64,000 bases of DNA from Nonomuraea soli (GTDB lineage: Bacteria > Actinomycetota > Actinomycetes > Streptosporangiales > Streptosporangiaceae): contig NZ_JACDUR010000008.1 in assembly GCF_013761175.1 (NCBI RefSeq), positions 261,875-325,874 of the forward strand, read 5' to 3'. A program made the position numbers and the translations under genes. The first letter of the stretch is position 1. Each line of letters starts with the position of its first letter. Shown here piece by piece: positions 59,637 through 64,000 of the stretch. The notes under the pieces are model-generated. The model worked only from the letters and a program-made list of their open reading frames with translations, ran no database searches and was not told the DNA's origin.

Positions 59637-61532
59637 CTACAGGTGCCTGCCCCACCAGTCGAGGATCGTCTCGAACCGTGCCACGCGGTGGCTGGGCAGG
59701 CCGGTCCGCGACATCTCGTGGCCCTCGCCGGGGACCAGCAGCATCTCGGTCTCGACGCCGCGCAGCCTGAGCTTGACGAACAACCGCTGCGCCTGCTCGA
59801 CCGGGCACCGCCAGTCGTGCTCGGAGTGGATGATCAGGAACGGCATCTCGATGCGGTCGGCGTGCGTCAGCGGGCTCTGCTCGGCCCATCCCTCGGGCTC
59901 GCCGTACAGGTCGAACGCGAACGACCAGCCGATGTCGCTGCTGCCGTGGAAGCTGTCGATCGCGTTGACCGCCCGCTCGCTGATGGCCGCCTTGAACCTG
60001 TCGCCGTGGTGGGCGGCCAGCCAGGTGGTCATGAAGCCGCCGTGCGAGCCGCCCAGGACACCGGCACGCGAGCCGTCCAGGTCGTCGCGGGTCAGCGCCT
60101 CGTCGAGCAGGGCGAGCAGGTCGACCGCCGAACGGCGGCCGACGTCGCCCTTGATCGCCCTGCCGTGCTCCTGGCCGTACCCGGAGGAGCCGCGCGGGTT
60201 GCCCATCACGACGGCGTACCCGGCCCCGGCGTAGACCTGGGCCTCGTCGAACACGGTCCAGCCGTACTGCGCGAACGGCCCGCCGTGGATCATCAGCAGC
60301 ACCGGGTGCGGCCCCTCGCCCTCGGGGCGGACCAGCCAGCCGTGCACCGGATAGCCGTCAGGGGCGGTCGTGACGATCTCCTCGAGCGGCAGCACGTCCA
60401 GGCCGGAGGCGAACGCCGTCAGCGTGGTCTCCTTGCCGTCGCGCACCGCGACCAGCTCGCCGCCGCTCAACGGGTCGCTCACGGCCGCCACCGTCGTGCC
60501 CTTCGCGTGCGCGAAGCCGGTGACCTGGCGCCGTCCCTCGACGACCGCCTCGGGCTCGCCTCCGCCGTACGGCACCAGCAGCAGGTCGACCGCGCCCCGG
60601 TTCTCCACGGCGCACAGCACCCCCTCGGGCGTCGGCACCGGCGCGCCCGTCACCTGCAGGCGCTCGGCGTCGGTGAGCCTGACCGGCTCCCGCGAGCCGT
60701 CGAGCGGCACCGACCACAGGCCCAGGTGCGAGGCGACCAGCGTGCGGCGGTTCTCGCCCGCGTCGGCGCCAAGGAAGCACAGCGTGCGGCCGTCGGGGGC
60801 GAAGCGCGGAGCCGCGACCGCCAGGTTCGTCCCGGTCACCTGGCGCAGCCCCGACCCGTCGGGCGCGCACACCCACACGTCGTTGACGAGCACGGCGTCG
60901 CCGCCGTCGTGCCGGGCCGCGGCGAACGCCAGCAGCGTGCCGTCCGGGCTCCACGCCACGCCGCCGTGGTCGGCGTCGCCCTCGGTGATCCGCGTGGCCT
61001 CGGCCGTGCCGCCGGCGGCGGCGAACGGGTCGGTCACGAACACGTGCGCGCGACGGTCGAGGACGAACCCGATGTTGTCGACGCGGTAGCGCAGGGTGGT
61101 GATGCGCCGGGGGCGCTCCTTGCCCGGCTCCGTCTCGCCGTACCTGCCCTCCTCCGGCACCCTCGCGACGAAGGCGACGCGCGTGGAGTCGGGACTCCAG
61201 CAGATCTGCGACACGCCCAGCGGCTGGTCGGTGACCCGCCAGGGCTCGCCGCCCGCCGTGGGCATCACGTGCAGCTGCGGCTTGGCGCCCTTCCCGCCGC
61301 GCACGAACGCCAGCCACGCGCCGTCCGGGGAGTACACGGGCTCGCTGTCGTTCTGGCCCGCGGTGAGGCGGCGCGGGGCGCCCGATCCGTCGGCCGCGAC
61401 CAGCCACAGACCGGCGTGGTACTCGTCGGCCTCCAGGTCGGGACGGCTCACGGCGACGACGGCGTGAGCTCCGTCGGGGGAGATCGCGGGGGTGCCCAGG
61501 GTGTGCAGGAGGGAGATGTCGGCAGGCTTCAT
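59637..61532 (-). CDS. S9 family peptidase (prolyl oligopeptidase/acylaminoacyl-peptidase-like)
   Basis: 631 residues, CAGGA before the ATG. N-terminal WD40-like beta-propeller about 1-360 (AISPDGAHAVVAVSRP, VYSPDGAWLAFVRG, ICWSPDSTRVAFVAR, AWSPDGTLLAFAA), then an alpha/beta-hydrolase domain. Catalytic triad: Ser in GVLGGSHGGFMTTWLAAHH (GxSxG), Asp in IIHSEHDWRCPVEQAQ, His in VPGEGHEMSRTG; oxyanion loop VLLMIHGGPFAQYG. No signal peptide; probably trims cytoplasmic peptides. Confidence 0.94.
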   Translation of the reverse strand: MKPADISLLHTLGTPAISPDGAHAVVAVSRPDLEADEYHAGLWLVAADGSGAPRRLTAGQNDSEPVYSPDGAWLAFVRGGKGAKPQLHVMPTAGGEPWRVTDQPLGVSQICWSPDSTRVAFVARVPEEGRYGETEPGKERPRRITTLRYRVDNIGFVLDRRAHVFVTDPFAAAGGTAEATRITEGDADHGGVAWSPDGTLLAFAAARHDGGDAVLVNDVWVCAPDGSGLRQVTGTNLAVAAPRFAPDGRTLCFLGADAGENRRTLVASHLGLWSVPLDGSREPVRLTDAERLQVTGAPVPTPEGVLCAVENRGAVDLLLVPYGGGEPEAVVEGRRQVTGFAHAKGTTVAAVSDPLSGGELVAVRDGKETTLTAFASGLDVLPLEEIVTTAPDGYPVHGWLVRPEGEGPHPVLLMIHGGPFAQYGWTVFDEAQVYAGAGYAVVMGNPRGSSGYGQEHGRAIKGDVGRRSAVDLLALLDEALTRDDLDGSRAGVLGGSHGGFMTTWLAAHHGDRFKAAISERAVNAIDSFHGSSDIGWSFAFDLYGEPEGWAEQSPLTHADRIEMPFLIIHSEHDWRCPVEQAQRLFVKLRLRGVETEMLLVPGEGHEMSRTGLPSHRVARFETILDWWGRHL

Positions 61533-61645
61533 ACGGTCCTGCTTACCACGATCGTCCGCTTTGCCGGACCCGAGGAGGTGCCGGTGAGCCCCCCTTTACC
61601 GGCCGGAGGGCTTGATCGGCGGGCGACACGGAAAGGTCGCCGGGG

Positions 61646-62350
61646 GTGAAGGATCTTCCCACGGCCGACCTGGCCCGCCGGGCCGACCAGGTGCAGAAGG
61701 GCGGCGCCAGGGCCGCCGTGCTGGGCGTCAACGACGGCCTGGTCAGCGTGCTCTGCATCATCCTCGGCCTGGCGGGCGCGGGCGCCGGCGCCGCGGACGT
61801 CCGGCTCGCCGGCCTGGCCGGTCTCGTGGCCGGCGCCGTGTCGATGGCGGCGGGAGAGTGGATCTCCGTCACCGCCCAGGTGGAGCTGTTCAAGGGGGTC
61901 CTCACGGAGCTGCGCGGCTTCGTCCGCGACGCGCCGCAGGCCCTGACCGAGGAACTCGCCGGCGCGCTGCGCCGCTCCGGCTTCTCCGACCGTACGGCCC
62001 GCGCCGCCGCGGGTGAGGCGGCGCAGGACCAGGAACAGCTGTTCACCGTCTCCGCCCGCCGCATCGTCGGCATCGACCCCCACGAGCTCGGCTCACCCTG
62101 GACCGCGGCGCTCTCGTCGTTCGCCCTGTTCACGGTGGGCGGGCTCATCCCGTGCGTGCCGTGGTTCCTCGGCGGAGGTCCTGGCGCGGTGACGGCGTCC
62201 ATCGCGGGCACCTGCCTGGCCGCCCTCGGCGTCGGCGCGGTCGTCGCCCGCTCCAGCGGGCGCAGCCTGGTGTACGGGGCCGTAAGGCAGCTGGCGATCG
62301 TGCTGATCGCCGCGGCGGTCACCTATTTCGCGGGCACGCTCGTGGGCTGA
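61646..62350 (+). CDS. VIT1/CCC1-family iron/manganese transporter
   Basis: 234 residues from GTG, GGAAAGG upstream. Five membrane helices of the vacuolar iron transporter family: AAVLGVNDGLVSVLCIILGLA (signature helix 1), LAGLAGLVAGAVSMAAGEWISV (helix 2 with Met/Glu metal site), the helical metal-binding loop (ELFKGVLTELRGFV, QDQEQLFTVSARRIVG), SSFALFTVGGLIPCVPWFL, TCLAALGVGAVVA and QLAIVLIAAAVTYFAGTLVG. Bacterial members export ferrous iron or manganese. Confidence 0.92.
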   Translation: MKDLPTADLARRADQVQKGGARAAVLGVNDGLVSVLCIILGLAGAGAGAADVRLAGLAGLVAGAVSMAAGEWISVTAQVELFKGVLTELRGFVRDAPQALTEELAGALRRSGFSDRTARAAAGEAAQDQEQLFTVSARRIVGIDPHELGSPWTAALSSFALFTVGGLIPCVPWFLGGGPGAVTASIAGTCLAALGVGAVVARSSGRSLVYGAVRQLAIVLIAAAVTYFAGTLVG

Positions 62351-62398
62351 GGACGCGTATAAGCAGCCGTGTAGACGCCTTTCCTACAGTCGGCGATC

Positions 62399-62422
62399 AA
62401 GGGGGTCTCTTCGGTCCCCCTT
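62399..62422 (+). terminator. Hairpin between VIT1 gene and mini-ORFs
   Basis: A perfect 7-bp stem AAGGGGG/CCCCCTT with a 10-nt loop. It could end the transporter transcript or act as a structured leader of the mini-ORF transcript whose first ATG is 20 nt downstream. No T run. Confidence 0.55.
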
Positions 62423-62442
62423 CACGGCGAGAGGAGGGGCCG

Positions 62443-62469
62443 ATGACGCGCGGTTACGAGTGGGGCTGA
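62443..62469 (+). CDS. Putative 8-residue mini-ORF 1 (MTRGYEWG)
   Basis: ATG to TGA encodes MTRGYEWG. GAGGAGG lies 5 nt upstream, a near-ideal Shine-Dalgarno in a window where many genes have none. The next mini-ORF encodes a closely related octapeptide with the pattern MTxGY(E/D)W. Possible roles are a tiny modified-peptide precursor, a signalling peptide or a translated regulatory leader; none is established. No partner enzyme gene is adjacent. Confidence 0.5.
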   Translation: MTRGYEWG

Positions 62470-62514
62470 GATGACGTGCCCGCCGCCGCACCAGCGTGAC
62501 GGAAGGAGCCACCC

Positions 62515-62541
62515 ATGACCTGCGGATACGACTGGACCTGA
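62515..62541 (+). CDS. Putative 8-residue mini-ORF 2 (MTCGYDWT)
   Basis: ATG to TGA encodes MTCGYDWT. GGAAGGAG lies 6 nt upstream. Compared with mini-ORF 1 the 27 bases differ at six or so positions, of which GGT/GGA is silent and E/D conservative, while Met, Thr, Gly, Tyr and Trp are kept. The stop is followed after 6 nt by a strong hairpin, so both mini-ORFs look like a complete small transcript unit. Confidence 0.5.
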   Translation: MTCGYDWT

Positions 62542-62547
62542 TCCGCG

Positions 62548-62576
62548 GGCGGCGCCGGTACCCAGCCGGCGCCGCC
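62548..62576 (+). terminator. Strong hairpin after the mini-ORFs
   Basis: Perfect 11-bp stem GGCGGCGCCGG/CCGGCGCCGCC with a 7-nt loop, starting 6 nt after the stop of mini-ORF 2. Likely a transcription terminator without T tail. Confidence 0.7.
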
Positions 62577-62655
62577 AACCTGGCCGATCAAGGGCGGCAT
62601 CTCTCTTCCGGACGCGGGCTGCTCGGCATCCGCCGACTCTGGTAGGAATGGACGG

Positions 62656-63711
62656 ATGCGCGTCAAGCCCCTGATCGCGGTCGTCCCCCTCGCCGCCGGA
62701 CTCCTGGTGGCCGCCTCGGCCTCCCCGCCTGCCGCTGCCGCCGCGGCTCCGCCGAAGATCCCCGCCGGCACGGCCGCGGGATATGTGCTCTTCGACCGCC
62801 AGGCAGGCAAGATCATCGCCTTCCGCAACGTGCACAGGAAATTCCGCTCCGCCTCCCTCAGCAAGATCCTCATCGCCATCGACTTCCTGGAGCGCACCCC
62901 CAAGGTCACCCAGGCGGACGCCGGGCTGCTGCGCGTGATGTTGCGCTCCAGCGACGACTCGGCGGCCACGACGTTCTGGAACCGGGGCGGCAAGGGGAAG
63001 ATCGTGGAGCGGATGGTGCGCAAGCTCCGCCTGGCCGACACCACGCCTCCTCCCGCCACCAAGCCCGGCTTCTGGGGCTACGTCACGCTCAGCGCGCATG
63101 ACCTGGTGCTGACCTACCGCTACCTGCTCGACACGGCCAGGCCCGAGGTGCGCGACCTCATCCTCGGCCACCTCCGGCGGGCCACCAAGTGCGGGACGGA
63201 CGGGTTCGACCAGTCGTTCGGCATCCCCGCCGCCGTCCCCCGGCCGTGGGCGGTCAAGCAGGGGTGGTCGGGCTTCGGCACGGTGCCCGCGGTGAAGTGC
63301 ACGACAACGGCGACGAACCGCACGAGTAGGACGAGCACCGCGAGCACGACGAGTAGGACGGGCACGACGAGTAGGACGGGCACGACGAGTAGGACGAGCG
63401 CCATGAGCACGATGAGCGCCATGAGCACGATGAGCGCCATGAGCGCCATGAGCGCCACGAGCGGCCGGGCGGCGTGGCGGGCGTTGAGCGGTGGTCAGAT
63501 GGCGGCCCAGCCCTCCACCATCACCGCCGTCGCCACCACGACCGGCGTGCCCGACCTGGGCAGGCCCGTGCTCCACACCAGCGGGCTCGTCGGCCCGAAG
63601 GAGCGCTACATCCTCGTCCTGCTCACCGCCCACCCGGCGGGCGGGCGCTGGAACGACTCGGTCAAGCGCACCAACCGCATCACCGCCGGCATCTACAAGG
63701 CCGCCATGTAG
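62656..63711 (+). CDS. Secreted penicillin-binding/beta-lactamase-fold serine hydrolase with repeat insertion
   Basis: 351 residues. Signal peptide with hydrophobic core and Ala-rich cleavage region (about residues 1-30). Serine-hydrolase motifs in order: FRSASLSKILIAIDFL (SxxK), MLRSSDDSAATTFW (SxN/D-like) and WAVKQGWSGFG (KTG-like, here KQG). The fold is that of class A beta-lactamase/D,D-peptidase-like proteins. After the third motif, about 55 residues of Thr/Ser/Arg and Met/Ser/Ala repeats interrupt the domain before GRPVLHTSGLVGPKERYILVLLTAHP completes it. The repeats come from 18-bp and 9-bp tandem units. Whether the product still folds is uncertain. The 3' end overlaps the convergent MmcQ-like gene by 19 bp. 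Confidence 0.82.
   Translation: MRVKPLIAVVPLAAGLLVAASASPPAAAAAAPPKIPAGTAAGYVLFDRQAGKIIAFRNVHRKFRSASLSKILIAIDFLERTPKVTQADAGLLRVMLRSSDDSAATTFWNRGGKGKIVERMVRKLRLADTTPPPATKPGFWGYVTLSAHDLVLTYRYLLDTARPEVRDLILGHLRRATKCGTDGFDQSFGIPAAVPRPWAVKQGWSGFGTVPAVKCTTTATNRTSRTSTASTTSRTGTTSRTGTTSRTSAMSTMSAMSTMSAMSAMSATSGRAAWRALSGGQMAAQPSTITAVATTTGVPDLGRPVLHTSGLVGPKERYILVLLTAHPAGGRWNDSVKRTNRITAGIYKAAM
63346..63456 (+). repeat. In-frame 18-bp and 9-bp tandem repeats in the serine hydrolase gene
   Basis: Three copies of ACGACGAGTAGGACGGGC (63346-63399, last with one change) encode TTSRTG. Two copies of ATGAGCACGATGAGCGCC (63403-63438) and two of ATGAGCGCC (63439-63456) encode MSTMSA/MSA. All periods are multiples of three, so the frame is kept. 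Confidence 0.95.
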
Positions 63712-64000
63712 GCGGCGTAGACCTTCTTCGGCACGCACATGCGCCACGCCTCGACCACGAGCTCGCGCATCTCGGGCTCGTCGAGGGCCGCCATGCGCGC
63801 CTGCACCCACTGGTAGCGCAGGTCCCGCTCCTCGGGCATGAGGAACTTGTCGGGCTCGGCGGCGACCAGGGCCTCGCGTTCCTCCTTGGGGAAGCCGAAC
63901 CCCATGATCGTCTCGTCGCGGGAGAAGGCGACGTAGACGATGCTGCCCACGCGGAACTTCACCCGGTCGCGGATGAGATGCTCGGAGGAGCGCGGCAACC
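63693..64000 (-). CDS. MmcQ/YjbR-family protein (5' partial)
   Basis: The frame runs off the right edge of the window. Visible sequence: LPRSSEHLIRDRVKFRVGSIV, YVAFSRDETIMGFGFPKEERE, LRYQWVQARMAALDEPEMRELV and EAWRMCVPKKVYAAY. This matches the CyaY-like YjbR/MmcQ fold, a small DNA-binding-like family of unclear function. About 20 N-terminal residues are missing; the TTG near base 63998 is unlikely to be the true start. It converges on the serine hydrolase gene with a 19-bp overlap. Confidence 0.82.
   Translation of the reverse strand, partial: LPRSSEHLIRDRVKFRVGSIVYVAFSRDETIMGFGFPKEEREALVAAEPDKFLMPEERDLRYQWVQARMAALDEPEMRELVVEAWRMCVPKKVYAAYMAAL

Noticed and set aside
62443..62541. Interpreting the mini-ORFs as a biarylitide-type cluster
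   Set aside because: No P450 or other tailoring gene is adjacent and the peptides do not match the known pentapeptide pattern, so only a generic mini-ORF claim is made.

Overview
The window is 64 kb of very GC-rich, densely coded DNA with strong third-position G/C bias and many GTG starts. It carries Ser/Thr kinases with extracellular domains, a SARP-type regulator beside a P450 and ferredoxin, and many AraC, GntR, TetR and MerR regulators. Together these point to a filamentous actinobacterium chromosome, probably Streptosporangiales-like (Nonomuraea or Actinomadura type); that placement is inference from gene content. No rRNA, tRNA, insertion sequence, phage, integrase or CRISPR array was recognised.

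Layout. 1-5.3 kb: secreted PQQ-type sugar dehydrogenase (cut by the window edge), VanJ-like membrane phosphatase, RspA/mannonate dehydratase-like enolase, FAD monooxygenase, DUF4396 His-rich membrane protein. 5.4-10.3 kb: two receptor-type Ser/Thr kinases flanking a secreted coiled-coil protein. 10.3-17.5 kb: pirin, large DUF4011/SF1 helicase with a C-terminal nuclease domain, orphan FtsX permease. 17.5-18.6 kb: a gene graveyard with an internally deleted ABC ATPase, an AraC tail and a broken NmrA-like gene. 18.7-21 kb: drug-efflux ABC pair with MerR regulator. 21-22.5 kb: SIS protein and GntR regulator with DasR-like operators. 22.5-25.6 kb: TetR, KstD-like dehydrogenase, SDR. 25.6-31.2 kb: MBL-fold hydrolase, AraC regulator, GMC alcohol oxidase and aldehyde dehydrogenase. 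31.2-36.7 kb: DUF3152 lipoprotein, FAD oxidase, a two-gene STAND NTPase/membrane-protein operon, an iterated intergenic repeat, PemK/MazF-like protein. 36.8-41.7 kb: AraC regulator with a hexanucleotide microsatellite, VOC protein, giant HEAT-like protein. 41.7-48.7 kb: SARP-P450-ferredoxin operon, thioesterase, sialidase-like protein, GNAT. 48.7-52.1 kb: gnd, HAD phosphatase, aldo-keto reductase. 52.2-59.6 kb: GntR-controlled amino-sugar operon (ABC importer, GH9 hydrolase, SIS deaminase/isomerase, BadF-type kinase). 59.6-64 kb: S9 peptidase, VIT1/CCC1 transporter, two 8-codon mini-ORFs, secreted serine hydrolase, MmcQ/YjbR-like protein.

How the genes work together. The clearest pathway is uptake and salvage of glucosamine oligosaccharides at 53-59.6 kb: importer without its own ATPase, cytoplasmic GH9 exo-glucosaminidase, sugar kinase and SIS-type deaminase. 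The GMC/ALDH pair forms an alcohol-to-acid cascade under a divergent AraC protein. The KstD-like/SDR pair looks steroid- or terpenoid-directed under TetR. The SARP, P450 and ferredoxin form one coupled unit.

Cross-cutting signals. Many genes have a -10-like hexamer exactly 6-8 nt before the start codon, implying widespread leaderless transcription. Several coding regions (pirin, AraC, serine hydrolase, FAD oxidase, kinase, SIS protein) carry in-frame short tandem repeat expansions. The most unusual items are the twin octapeptide mini-ORFs at 62.4-62.6 kb, the STAND NTPase operon with its 13-bp repeat array, and the reduced ABC ATPase remnant.
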